DNA from: Candidatus Parcubacteria bacterium
GTDB lineage: Bacteria > Patescibacteria > ABY1 > BM507 > UBA12075
Assembly: GCA_002869165.1 (NCBI GenBank)
Contig: PKTK01000001.1
Coordinates: 62,001 to 126,000 of the forward strand
Length of the DNA stretch: 64,000 nt
Direction of reading: 5' to 3'
Shown here piece after piece: positions 49,552 through 58,032 of the stretch. The notes under the pieces are model-generated. The model did no database searches and was not told the DNA's origin. It was given only the letters and a program-made list of their open reading frames with translations. The stretch's first letter is position 1, and each line of letters opens with the position of its first letter. The translations under genes were made by a program, and so were the position numbers.

Positions 49552-50058
49552 ATGAATAAAATATTTAAAAAAATTCCTAATGATGGCTTTTCCTTGGTGG
49601 AGATATTAGTTGCTATTACTATTATAGTAGTTGCTTTAGTGGCTTTATCTGGTTTTAATATTTATTCAATTTATATTGCTAGTCTTACTAGAGAGGAGTT
49701 GCTGGCTGATCACTTGGCTGTCGAAGCTATGGAGGCTGTTCGTAGTTTTCGTAATAGTACTGATTGGGATACTGATGGCATAGGCTCACTTACAGTAGGT
49801 GATAGTTATCATCCATATTTCGTTATTGATACAGCTTCATCTTCTTGGCAAATGGCTACTGGTACGGATAGTATTAATCAATATGAGCGATCAGTAGTAT
49901 TTGATAATGTTTCTCGTAGCACTTCAACTGATGATATACATACAAATTATGATCCTTTATATGATGATCCGAAAACAAGAAAAGTATCAATTAATGTATC
50001 CTGGGGAGAGAATAGTTCAACAACAATAATTTCATACATAACAAGTTGGTTCCAATGA
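49552..50058 (+). CDS. Type IV pilus minor pilin, PilV-like
   Basis: The protein has 168 residues. The prepilin motif DGFSLVEILVAITIIVVALV is near residue 11, with Glu at +5. The body carries LAVEAMEAVRSFRNSTDWD, as in PilV proteins. The gene overlaps its neighbour by four bases. Confidence 0.85.
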   Translation: MNKIFKKIPNDGFSLVEILVAITIIVVALVALSGFNIYSIYIASLTREELLADHLAVEAMEAVRSFRNSTDWDTDGIGSLTVGDSYHPYFVIDTASSSWQMATGTDSINQYERSVVFDNVSRSTSTDDIHTNYDPLYDDPKTRKVSINVSWGENSSTTIISYITSWFQ

Positions 50059-50576
50059 AAATATTAGAAAAAAAATCAGGTTTTTCTGTGGTGGAAACAA
50101 TGCTAGCCATTGCAATTTTTTCTCTGCTATCTTTGTCAGTGATCTCTTTTTTTATTTGGACGATTACGATCTATTCTAAGCTTCAAGCTATGAATATGGT
50201 TGCAAAGAATATAGATGTGGCTTTGACCGCTATGGTCTATGAGATCAGGGAAGCCCAAAGTATTTATTATCCTACTTCTACCAGTACTCAAATATCTCTA
50301 AAGACTTACCACAATTTGCCAGATAATGAAGAAATATCATATGTTGATATTTACTTATGTGAAACCCAGGTGTGTATCAAAAGAGAAGGGGAGGAGGTTG
50401 AATATTTGACTTCTGATCAAGTATTGGTAACTGATCTTGAGTTTACTTACATTGCTACTAGCACAGCTCCCTCAGTTTATATTGAAATGTCGGTTATAAA
50501 TTCTACTTATGATGAGGGTAGAGAAGATAATTATTCAATTGATTTTCATTCGGCTGCTACATTAAGGCAGATTTAG
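50055..50576 (+). CDS. Type IV pilus minor pilin, PilW-like
   Basis: The protein has 173 residues. The prepilin motif SGFSVVETMLAIAIFSLLSL is near the start. The ATG at 50055 overlaps the previous stop (ATGA). The C-terminal part is beta-rich with a Cys pair (CETQVC). Confidence 0.8.
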   Translation: MKILEKKSGFSVVETMLAIAIFSLLSLSVISFFIWTITIYSKLQAMNMVAKNIDVALTAMVYEIREAQSIYYPTSTSTQISLKTYHNLPDNEEISYVDIYLCETQVCIKREGEEVEYLTSDQVLVTDLEFTYIATSTAPSVYIEMSVINSTYDEGREDNYSIDFHSAATLRQI

Positions 50577-50585
50577 TATATATTT

Positions 50586-51842
50586 ATGAAAGAAAAAGGT
50601 TCAGTATCTATTATAATGATTCTACTTATTATGGGCGCTATGATTAGTGCTAGTTTTGGTATACATGCTTTGGTTATATATGAACTAAAAGTTAAATATG
50701 CTAATAAGCAATCCATTCAGGCTTATTATATTGCTGAGTCAGGTATAGAGGATGCAGTGTATCGTTTGGTAAACGAAAAGAACTTGCCAGACAAAGTTAG
50801 TTTGGTTACTGATTTAGCGTCAACAACTGTCAGTATTATAGAAGTTTCAACTTCTACTAAAAGTATTAGTGCAGTGGGGTTTTCTAATGATCGTTATCGA
50901 AATTTAAGTATCAATGTCTATAATGATTCCACGACCACCGAAGATGTTTTAGTTGAATCAGGAATGGCTTCGGGTATTGGTGGTATTATTCTTGAGAATA
51001 GCTGTGTTATTACAGGAAATGTAACCGCTAATGGCAATGTTTTTATGGAAAATACCTCAAGTATTGTTGGCGATCTTTATGTGGCAAAGAATTCCAATAA
51101 AATTTTTGGTGATGTCGGCGCTACTATTACGGGCAACGCTAAAGCTTATACATGTGAAGACGTAACAGTGAACGGTTCCTTGGACTGTATGAGTAGTACT
51201 TGTTCTCAGTCTTGTGCGGCATGGGGTGGAGAAATACCCGAAATTCCATTAACCATTACTACTACCACAATTAGTCATTGGAAGGATACTGCTTTATCTG
51301 GTGGCACACAGGTTGGTGATTGGGATGAGTCAGGCGGAACATATTATGTTGGCCCCAAAGTAATAGATGGCAATATGAGAATCAGGGTTAATGCTAAAGT
51401 AGTTGTTACTGGAACCATTTGGGTTACTGGTAATCTTACTATTGCTAACAATGCGGAAGTTTATTTAGACACTTCATATGGTTCAAGTAGTGGAGCAATA
51501 GTTTTTGATGGTATTGCTACGCTTGACAATACCGCCAAGGCTTTTGGTTCTGGACATCCCAAGAGTTTTATGATAATAGCATCAGATAGAGAGGCGACCA
51601 GCACAGTTGTAATAGACGTAGATAATAGTTTTGCAGCTGATATATTAGCAGCTCCTCAGGCTTGGGTAAAAATAACTAATTCAACTGGAATTAAACATGT
51701 TACAGCCTATGGAATTCATTTGAGAAATGGTGCTGAATTGGTGTATGACTCGAATATTTCTTTTTTTACCTTTATCGGTGGCGGGGGAGGAAATATTGCT
51801 TCTAGCACATGGAATCTATACGATTGGCAAGAAACTGAATGA
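50586..51842 (+). CDS. PilX-like protein with bactofilin/polymer-like repeats
   Basis: The protein has 418 residues. The N-terminus (MKEKGSVSIIMILLIMGAMI, then YYIAESGIEDAVYR) follows PilX, a minor pilin without the usual Glu at +5. A long beta-helix-like stretch follows, with repeated short strands such as ENSCVITGNVTANGNVFME and VTGNLTIANNAEV, resembling polymer-forming cytoskeletal or adhesin repeats. It probably forms the tip or a surface-exposed part of the pilus. Confidence 0.75.
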   Translation: MKEKGSVSIIMILLIMGAMISASFGIHALVIYELKVKYANKQSIQAYYIAESGIEDAVYRLVNEKNLPDKVSLVTDLASTTVSIIEVSTSTKSISAVGFSNDRYRNLSINVYNDSTTTEDVLVESGMASGIGGIILENSCVITGNVTANGNVFMENTSSIVGDLYVAKNSNKIFGDVGATITGNAKAYTCEDVTVNGSLDCMSSTCSQSCAAWGGEIPEIPLTITTTTISHWKDTALSGGTQVGDWDESGGTYYVGPKVIDGNMRIRVNAKVVVTGTIWVTGNLTIANNAEVYLDTSYGSSSGAIVFDGIATLDNTAKAFGSGHPKSFMIIASDREATSTVVIDVDNSFAADILAAPQAWVKITNSTGIKHVTAYGIHLRNGAELVYDSNISFFTFIGGGGGNIASSTWNLYDWQETE

Positions 51843-51858
51843 TTAATAAATTAAAAAA

Positions 51859-52275
51859 ATGAAAAAAGTTATACAAATTTTGATTATTATTATTTTAGTA
51901 CTTATACTATCATTGATAATTATTGCCGTTTTCAATCCTTTTAATTTGCGCACAAAGATGATTGCTAGTATGATAAATAGTTATCTAAGTAGTACAATTG
52001 AGGGGTATGAACCTCTTGATACTAGTATAGATAGCTCAGGCATTTATAAGGATAATGCTGGAGTTACAGTTGATAAAAACCCTATGTTAAATGAAGAACA
52101 AGAAAAAGTTTTGGAAAGTTATGGAGTTGATGTCAGCCAATTACCAAGTTCTGTTAGTTCTGAAATGAAAGATTGTTTAGTTGAGAAGGTGGGCACAAGT
52201 AGGGCACAAGAAATTGTTAATGGAGCGACACCAAGTGCAATGGAAATTTTTAAAGCCAAGAGTTGTTTGAATTAA
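51859..52275 (+). CDS. Single-span exported protein at the end of the pilin operon
   Basis: The protein has 138 residues with one membrane helix at about 5-28. The exposed part has two cysteines (KDCLVEK, KSCLN) and low complexity in the middle. The last gene of the pilin operon. No family is recognised. Confidence 0.6.
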   Translation: MKKVIQILIIIILVLILSLIIIAVFNPFNLRTKMIASMINSYLSSTIEGYEPLDTSIDSSGIYKDNAGVTVDKNPMLNEEQEKVLESYGVDVSQLPSSVSSEMKDCLVEKVGTSRAQEIVNGATPSAMEIFKAKSCLN

Positions 52276-52350
52276 ATAGTGCTTAAAATATTTTTTTGTG
52301 ATAAAATATTAGAGTAGCTCATTATTTAAACAAAAAGATAAGGAGGTGGG

Positions 52351-52710
52351 ATGGAAAGAAAAATTAAACACGAAGAACGTCCATGGGGAGAATTTTTTCA
52401 ATTATCTTTTAACGAGATATCTACAAGCAAGGTATTGGTGGTAGAGCCATACCAGCGATTAAGTCTTCAGAGTCATCAAAAAAGAGATGAGCTGTGGATG
52501 GCTATTTGTGGTAAACCTAGAGTAGAAAATAACGGCAAGGTGATTTTTCTTAAACAATTTGATACAGTATTAATTCCTGCTGGGTCAGAGCATCGTTTGT
52601 CAGCTCATGAGGACAAAGTAGTTTTAATTGAAGTGTCTTTTGGAGAGTTTGATGAAAATGATGAAGTAAGACATGAGGATGATTATAATCGGGAGAAAAA
52701 TCCTGCCTAA
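52351..52710 (+). CDS. Cupin, mannose-6-phosphate isomerase type II-like
   Basis: The protein has 119 residues. ERPWGEFFQL, VEPYQRLSLQSHQKRDE and FDTVLIPAGSEHRL hold the metal-binding cupin residues (QxH, H-R-x-E, HR), and the end FDENDEVRHEDDY is typical of the phosphomannose isomerase C-terminal domain. It is found alone, as in other bacteria. A strong AAGGAGGTGGG site precedes the ATG. It may supply mannose-derived sugars for surface glycans. Confidence 0.85.
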   Translation: MERKIKHEERPWGEFFQLSFNEISTSKVLVVEPYQRLSLQSHQKRDELWMAICGKPRVENNGKVIFLKQFDTVLIPAGSEHRLSAHEDKVVLIEVSFGEFDENDEVRHEDDYNREKNPA

Positions 52711-52718
52711 TAAATAAA

Positions 52719-52748
52719 AAAAGGCTGTTATTATAACAGTCTTTATTT
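52719..52748 (+). terminator. Bidirectional terminator
   Basis: The AGGCTGTTAT / ATAACAGTCT stem (G-T pair), flanked by A and T runs, lies between converging genes. Confidence 0.75.
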
Positions 52749-52760
52749 ATTTTAAAATAT

Positions 52761-53807
52761 TTATCTAGTTGCACCTGAGTAGGCTATTGCTCTCACCATA
52801 TCCCATTCATAAGCTTCTTGAGGAGCTTTATTGAAGATTGATTCGTATATTTTTATTGCTGCTGCTTCACTTTCCATATTTCTATTGGCAGATCTGAGTC
52901 CGTAAGCAATTACAGTTATAGCAGCGTTATCAAAAGCGTTGTTTGTGTCAGCTTCACGTTGATATATTGAACTAAAAGTTTCCGCGGCAGCCTTTTCTTC
53001 AGCTTCCAAATTTCTTTGATTTGGCCAACGTCCATTAGCTATTTTGATAACATCCTGCCATTCTAGAATATCACGAGGCAACTTATTAAAAACAGATAGA
53101 TACGAATTGATAACTCCTGTTCTTTCACCAGATCCTAAGAAAATCGTCGTGGGAGTGCCCTGGTCTATAAAATAGGAAATTGCATTTATGTCTTGGTCGC
53201 TTAGGTCATGGGGACTTTTTACAATTATAAAAAGAGATAAGCGTCTATTTTCACTATTTTCTGAGAATTCTACTTTTTGGTTATAGTTGTATACAATTTC
53301 AGCTTCGTTAAATGACACTTCATTTACAATAGTAGCCGTGGCTCCAGCTAAAGAGTTTTGAATATTTGAATTATTGTTGGCTGTACCGGTTTTGTTATCA
53401 ACATTTGACTTGTCCTCTATAACTATTTCTTCTTCTAGATCAGCTTCACGCATCAAAACAACTGCCTTGGAGTATTCATTTCCCTTATAACTAGCAAAGA
53501 GAATAAAATAATAAGGCAAGTTTGGTGCTAGATTTCTTACTATAAAGCTTTCATCATTTCCTTCATATATTTTGTCACAAAAAGCATCAACTGCTTGAAA
53601 GCTAAAATAGTTCTCAATCGGAACAGTTGAATAATAAAGAGTTGTTTTGATAAAATCATCATCAGTAGGATTTTCCCAATATACAGTAGTTTCAAGTCGA
53701 CCCGCTTTGATTTTAACATTAAAAGGTGCATCAGGTAGGACCTCAGCTTGGATAGAAAGTGGAAAAGCAATAAAAAATATTATCAGTTTTAGTAAGATTT
53801 TGTTCAT
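52761..53807 (-). CDS. Secreted protein with FnIII-like domain
   Basis: The protein has 348 residues. A signal peptide is followed by a fibronectin-III-like fold (APFNVKIKAGRLETTVYWEN, then YYFILFASYKGNEYSKAVVL). An acidic linker and a C-terminal helical part follow, with two similar segments DILEWQDVIKIANGRWP and AYEWDMVRAIAYSG, which form a repeat. It probably lies at the cell surface. The exact role is unknown. Confidence 0.6.
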   Translation of the reverse strand: MNKILLKLIIFFIAFPLSIQAEVLPDAPFNVKIKAGRLETTVYWENPTDDDFIKTTLYYSTVPIENYFSFQAVDAFCDKIYEGNDESFIVRNLAPNLPYYFILFASYKGNEYSKAVVLMREADLEEEIVIEDKSNVDNKTGTANNNSNIQNSLAGATATIVNEVSFNEAEIVYNYNQKVEFSENSENRRLSLFIIVKSPHDLSDQDINAISYFIDQGTPTTIFLGSGERTGVINSYLSVFNKLPRDILEWQDVIKIANGRWPNQRNLEAEEKAAAETFSSIYQREADTNNAFDNAAITVIAYGLRSANRNMESEAAAIKIYESIFNKAPQEAYEWDMVRAIAYSGATR

Positions 53808-53907
53808 AAATTAATTATACTATAAAAATATATTTAAGTTAATAATGGCAATAAAATACATTTACAAAAAAATATCTTTTTTGTTATAATTAAGGTATTA
53901 AAATAAT

Positions 53908-54378
53908 ATGAAAAAAATATCAACTTTAGTATATTTTATTTTAGTTAGTCAATTAGCTGGTGTAATTGGTTCTTTTTTTACTGTAACTGGAATAGAAAGT
54001 TGGTACATGGGTTTAAATAAACCATTTTTTAACCCTCCTAATTGGATTTTTGGCCCTATGTGGATTATTTTGTATTGTCTAATGGGCTTAGCTGCTTATT
54101 TTGTTTATTTAAAAAGAAGAGAAAAATATTTAGCAAAATACGCAAATATATTATTTTTTATTCATTTAGTGTTAAATGGTCTTTGGTCTATTATTTTTTT
54201 TGGTCTAAAAAATCCAAGTATAGCATTTTTTGAAATTATTATTTTATGGATTTTAATATTTGTTTTATTAGTAATATATTTTCAAGTTGATAAACGCTCT
54301 TTTTATTTGTTTATTCAATATATTTTATGGGTAAGTTTTGCTGCAATGCTAAATTTTTCAATTTGGCAGTTAAACTAA
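53908..54378 (+). CDS. tspO: TspO/MBR family membrane protein (copy 2)
   Basis: The protein has 156 residues, as in copy 1 at 27030. The motif SWYMGLNKPFFNPPNWIFGP and the LNGLWSIIFFGLKNP segment are shared, and the ends match too (ILWVSFAAMLNFSIWQLN). This copy is richer in Phe, Ile and AT codons. A TATAAT box lies about 20 bp upstream. It forms a unit with the gene at 54384 rather than with the lipid operon. Confidence 0.9.
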   Translation: MKKISTLVYFILVSQLAGVIGSFFTVTGIESWYMGLNKPFFNPPNWIFGPMWIILYCLMGLAAYFVYLKRREKYLAKYANILFFIHLVLNGLWSIIFFGLKNPSIAFFEIIILWILIFVLLVIYFQVDKRSFYLFIQYILWVSFAAMLNFSIWQLN

Positions 54379-54383
54379 TCTTT

Positions 54384-54887
54384 ATGAAAAAGAAGATAAC
54401 GGTAAATGATAAAATGCAAAAAGGCTATATTTATTATTTGACTGAAATTAAAGGTAAAAATTTTCATTCAAGTTTTAAACCAGATTTGAACCCTAGAGAA
54501 ATGCTAGCACTGGGTGTTTTTGGTGGAGTATATATGAGGGATTGTCAAGATGAATTTCCAGATACTTGGTGGCAAGAGGCGAAACTAGCTAAAGATAAAG
54601 CAGATAAAATGATTAATTTTTTTAAAGTAAATGCCAGTCAGGACATAAAAGAGTGGCGTAAAAATAATTGGATTCATCCTGACGATCCAAGAGGATGGTT
54701 TCAGTGGTATGCTAGATATTACATGGGAAGAAGACATGAAGATGATTTAAGACAAATAAAAAGGTGGCGAGCGTTTAGGAGACATTTAAGTGCTGTGAAA
54801 AAAAATTGTTTAGTAGGTGATTGGAATTGTAGACCTAGGCAAAGACAGGCTTTGCTTCACTGGGCTTATGATAGTAGAAAAATATAA
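54384..54887 (+). CDS. Conserved protein of unknown function
   Basis: The protein has 167 residues. It is highly patterned: LNPREMLALGVFGGVYMRDC near 33, HPDDPRGWFQWYARYYMGRR and RPRQRQALLHWAYDSRK at the end. I recall a widespread bacterial and fungal family with this pattern but no function. The ATG at 54384 is chosen. It lies five bases after tspO and may be cotranscribed. Confidence 0.7.
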   Translation: MKKKITVNDKMQKGYIYYLTEIKGKNFHSSFKPDLNPREMLALGVFGGVYMRDCQDEFPDTWWQEAKLAKDKADKMINFFKVNASQDIKEWRKNNWIHPDDPRGWFQWYARYYMGRRHEDDLRQIKRWRAFRRHLSAVKKNCLVGDWNCRPRQRQALLHWAYDSRKI

Positions 54888-54899
54888 TTAAATTAAAAT

Positions 54900-55580
54900 A
54901 TGAAAAAATTTTACATTTTATTTGTTTTTGTTATAGCCTTAAGTGCTTGCAATGGACAAATGAATTTTAAATTAGGGGGAGGTAATTCAAGTGACCCAGG
55001 ACTTGCACATGAGAATCGTTTTGATAACAATCCTAATACAAAGACTGATATTGAAATGTACAATGAGCAAGAGGATAATAAAAAAATACCCGATTGTTAT
55101 ACAATGTGTAATGAAATTATATTAGATACGTGTATGGATGAAATAGTTGAGTTAGAGGCTGACGACATTTGGTATGAGGATAGTATTTTGAATTCTGATC
55201 ACTGCGAATCAATTTGTCCTAGTATTCCAGATTCTGCCAAGGAATGTATAGCTAAAGTAAAGAAATGTGAGTCTATTCGTTCATTTCCACCTTATTGCAT
55301 AGAAGAGGAAAGCGAGGATATTTATGAAGAACCAGCAGAAAAAGAAGTATTGTCAGATTGTGATACTGCTTGTACTAAGTACAAAGCCTGTGCTATGTTT
55401 TCAGCCGAGGTTGGCGAGATTGAAGGTGATGAAGCATATAGATCATGTCTTGAAGTGTGTCAGACTTGGGATAACGATACTGTGACTTGTATGAATAATA
55501 CTAATACAGGAACGTCTGTTGGTTGCATGAAATTATCCCAATGTGGATTAGCTGAATATCAGAGTTTATTAAATAATTAA
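54900..55580 (+). CDS. Cysteine-rich lipoprotein, other type
   Basis: The protein has 226 residues. The lipobox is LSAC. Sixteen or more cysteines fall in C-x3-C patterns (DCYTMCNEI, HCESICPS, DCDTACTKYKAC, SCLEVC) with an acidic linker in the middle. It differs from the two-cysteine-repeat lipoproteins and resembles the Cys-rich lipoproteins of myxobacteria. The function is unknown. Confidence 0.65.
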   Translation: MKKFYILFVFVIALSACNGQMNFKLGGGNSSDPGLAHENRFDNNPNTKTDIEMYNEQEDNKKIPDCYTMCNEIILDTCMDEIVELEADDIWYEDSILNSDHCESICPSIPDSAKECIAKVKKCESIRSFPPYCIEEESEDIYEEPAEKEVLSDCDTACTKYKACAMFSAEVGEIEGDEAYRSCLEVCQTWDNDTVTCMNNTNTGTSVGCMKLSQCGLAEYQSLLNN

Positions 55581-55586
55581 TATGGT

Positions 55587-55915
55587 ATGTTAAGAGAAAA
55601 ATTATCTTCGATGTTTGATTCAAAGAAGGATAAACATGTAGAAAGCATGAAGCAGGCAAATGATGCTTACAAAAGAAATTTTGAGAAAGAGAAAGGAATA
55701 TTTTGCCACCAGAAGCCTTTCGTTTTGCTAATATAAATCATTTGGAGGATTCTTGCCAGAGTGCTTGGCAAGAATTGTCAGGAGAAGATACAAAAATTTC
55801 TAAAGAGTTATACGAAAAAGTCTTACGAGGGCTGTATCAAAGATATCATGGGGAAGTTGCTGACGAGGAATATATACAAGCAGATGCTAGACAACTAATA
55901 AAGCAGTTGATGTAA
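55587..55915 (+). pseudogene. Small conserved protein with a one-base frameshift
   Basis: The first frame gives MLREKLSSMFDSKKDK ... EKEKGIF from ATG 55587. The rest (LPPEAFRFANINHLEDS to the end at 55915) is in the next frame. One more T in the T4 run near 55702 would join them into about 109 residues. The parts belong together, since the stretch ANINHLEDSCQSAW is typical and internal. A real deletion, a slippery site or a sequencing error would all explain it. Confidence 0.65.
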
Positions 55916-55938
55916 TCTATAAAATTCAAATAAAAAAA

Positions 55939-55971
55939 GAAAGCCGTACAAAATATTTGTACGGCTTTTTA
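55939..55971 (+). terminator. Bidirectional terminator
   Basis: The AAAGCCGTACAAA / TTTGTACGGCTTT stem is flanked by A and T runs. Confidence 0.85.
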
Positions 55972-55987
55972 GTTTTATAAACTTATC

Positions 55988-56278
55988 TTATATTAAATTT
56001 TTAAATTTCTTGTTCACCCACAGCAAATTTCCGTTATGGTCTTTTATATATTTGATAAAATTTAAACCCCAACCAAAACTTCTTTCATTTACATTGAATT
56101 TGTAACCGATTTTGTCTATTAACCAAAATTTTCCATCACGGATACTTATTAAGCGTCCATTTATAGTTATTGACTCATCATTGCTTGGAATATTTCTAGT
56201 GCCAGCTTTATCGGTTATTTCAAGGATAAAGCTCCCTTTGTATGAGCTTATATTTTCTGTTATATTTTCTCCTGTCAT
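55988..56278 (-). CDS. Hypothetical 96-residue protein
   Basis: A beta-rich soluble product with ITINGRLISIRDGKFWLID and GYKFNVNERSFGWG. No signal peptide or known motif is seen. It faces the terminator at 55939. Its minus-strand frame is the only long one here. Confidence 0.5.
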   Translation of the reverse strand: MTGENITENISSYKGSFILEITDKAGTRNIPSNDESITINGRLISIRDGKFWLIDKIGYKFNVNERSFGWGLNFIKYIKDHNGNLLWVNKKFKNLI

Positions 56279-56408
56279 TAAGTTAACCCCAATAAGATAA
56301 ATTTATAAAGTGCTTAAAGTAATTTAGCATAAAAAAAATCCTTGGTCAATGTTTTTGAGAATATGATATATGTTTAAAATTGGCAAAAATATCACATAAA
56401 AAAAAGAC

Positions 56409-56461
56409 TTGACAAAAAATATATTTGGGTATATACTCATAATAGATATGGGTATATATTC
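56409..56461 (+). promoter_or_regulatory. Promoter with two GGGTATATAYTC direct repeats (DUF5320)
   Basis: The -35 TTGACA (56409-56414) and -10 TATACT (56432-56437) are 17 bp apart. Two 12-bp direct repeats, GGGTATATACTC (56427-56438) and GGGTATATATTC (56450-56461), overlap and follow the -10. They are 23 bp apart (about two helical turns), fitting a regulator dimer. Confidence 0.65.
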
Positions 56462-56507
56462 AAAATTATGTTATTACTCATAATCTCTAGAAAGAGGGGT
56501 GGTAAAT

Positions 56508-56684
56508 ATGCCAAATAGAAATGGAACCGGGCCAGAAGGAAAAGGTCCCCGAACTGGTAGAGGTCTAGGTCCTTGTGGAGAAGGGCAGGCCAATGCAACT
56601 AGAGGACAAGGTTTTGGAAGAAGTATGGCAAGAGGTATGGGAGCTAGAAGAAGGGCTGAACTTGGGAATAATGAGCAAAAGTAA
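56508..56684 (+). CDS. DUF5320 protein
   Basis: The protein has 58 residues. MPNRNGTGPEGKGPRTGRGL at the start is the family signature, and the tail is Arg/Gly-rich. It has the ribosome site AGGGGTGGT. DUF5320 proteins usually neighbour DUF134 regulators and iron-molybdenum cofactor-like NifX/Y proteins. The DUF134 gene follows at once. Confidence 0.85.
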   Translation: MPNRNGTGPEGKGPRTGRGLGPCGEGQANATRGQGFGRSMARGMGARRRAELGNNEQK

Positions 56685-56748
56685 ATCTGGCCATTAAACC
56701 CATAAAAGATTTGTTTATTAAACAAGTCTTTTGGGGTATGATAAATAT

Positions 56749-57057
56749 ATGAGAAAAAGAAGAGGCAGACCTTGTCTTAAGAGACGAGTGTCAATAAAAC
56801 CAAAGATAAGATATTTTAAACCGCAAGGCATTCCAGCGGCAACTCTTGATATACTTGATCTAAGCTATGAAGAATTAGAGGCTTTAAGGTTGAAAAATAT
56901 TCAAGAATTAGACCAGAAGGAATGTGCTGAAAAAATGAAAACTTCAGTTTCGACCTTCCAAAGAATTTTATATTCAGCCAGTAAAAAGGTGACTTTGGCT
57001 TTAGTTGAAGGAAAAGCAATAAAGTTATGTAAAGAAAAAAAATATGAAAACGAATAA
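56749..57057 (+). CDS. DUF134 DNA-binding protein
   Basis: The protein has 102 residues. RKRRGRPCLKRRVSIKP at the N-terminus and a helix-turn-helix with AALRLKNI-like (EALRLKNIQELDQKECAE) and STFQRILYSA segments match DUF134, predicted regulators. TATGAT just before the ATG suggests a leaderless promoter of its own. It may bind the repeats at 56427 and 56450. The stop overlaps the next gene. Confidence 0.85.
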   Translation: MRKRRGRPCLKRRVSIKPKIRYFKPQGIPAATLDILDLSYEELEALRLKNIQELDQKECAEKMKTSVSTFQRILYSASKKVTLALVEGKAIKLCKEKKYENE

Positions 57058-58006
57058 ATATAGACTGAAAAATTTTTCTATTAGTTTTTTAGCTATTGTG
57101 CTAGGAATGATGGGCTTTAGTTTAGCTTTTCAAAAGACCGAAGAAAGTTTTTTGCAAACGAATAATTTATATTATTATCCATTGATTTTTACATGGTTAT
57201 TATTTTTATTGGTTGTTTTTTTCTATATACTAAAAATAGTAAAATTTCCCGAAGAATTCAAAAAAGAATTTTTACATCCTATTAAAATAAATTTTTTTCC
57301 AATTTTGGCCAAGATCTTTTTGCTTTTAAGTGTAATATATTTAGCCATTAATATGGATATTTCCCGATATTTTTGGTATATCGGTGCAGGATTACAGTTA
57401 TTTTTTTCCTTTTTGATTCTGTCTATTTGGATAAGAGGAAAAAACATGGATTGGAAATTTTTAAATCCAGCTTGGTTTATACCTATAGTTGGTAATGTGA
57501 TCGTGCCAATTGCTGGTGTGGCTCATGGTTATACCGAAATATCATATTTTTTCTTTAGTATCGGCCTAGTAATGTGGCTGGCTTTGTTTGTGGTTGTGTT
57601 CAACAGAATTATTTTTCACCATCCTATTCCTGATAAATTATTACCTACTTTTTTTATTTTGTTTGCTCCTCCTGCTATTGCCTTTATAGCCTATATCAAA
57701 CTTAGTTCTAGTTTTGATGTTTTTGCCAGGGTTCTTTATTATATCTCTATGTTTTTGTTTGTTTTGATAATACTCCAGTTCAAAATGTTTTTAAAAATTA
57801 AATTTTATCTTTCTTGGTGGGCCTATTCTTTTCCTTTAGCAGCTGTAACTATTGCCAGTTTATTATTTTTTCATGTTTCTGGAATAGAATTTTTTAAATA
57901 TGTTTCTATTTTATTATTTTTATTTTTGAATTTAGTAATATTTTACCTTCTGTATAGAACCGTCAAGGCTATAGTTAATGCAGAAATCTGTGTAGAAGAA
58001 GATTAG
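57044..58006 (+). CDS. TehA/SLAC1-family channel or transporter
   Basis: The protein has 320 residues and ten membrane helices. NPAWFIPIVGNVIVPIAG near residue 142 is the family mark (N-P-x-W ... P). It probably moves anions or toxic oxyanions, C4-dicarboxylates or similar. It overlaps the DUF134 gene by 14 bases and is likely controlled with it. Confidence 0.8.
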   Translation: MKTNKYRLKNFSISFLAIVLGMMGFSLAFQKTEESFLQTNNLYYYPLIFTWLLFLLVVFFYILKIVKFPEEFKKEFLHPIKINFFPILAKIFLLLSVIYLAINMDISRYFWYIGAGLQLFFSFLILSIWIRGKNMDWKFLNPAWFIPIVGNVIVPIAGVAHGYTEISYFFFSIGLVMWLALFVVVFNRIIFHHPIPDKLLPTFFILFAPPAIAFIAYIKLSSSFDVFARVLYYISMFLFVLIILQFKMFLKIKFYLSWWAYSFPLAAVTIASLLFFHVSGIEFFKYVSILLFLFLNLVIFYLLYRTVKAIVNAEICVEED

Positions 58007-58032
58007 TGTTAATAATTAATTAAGATAAATTT

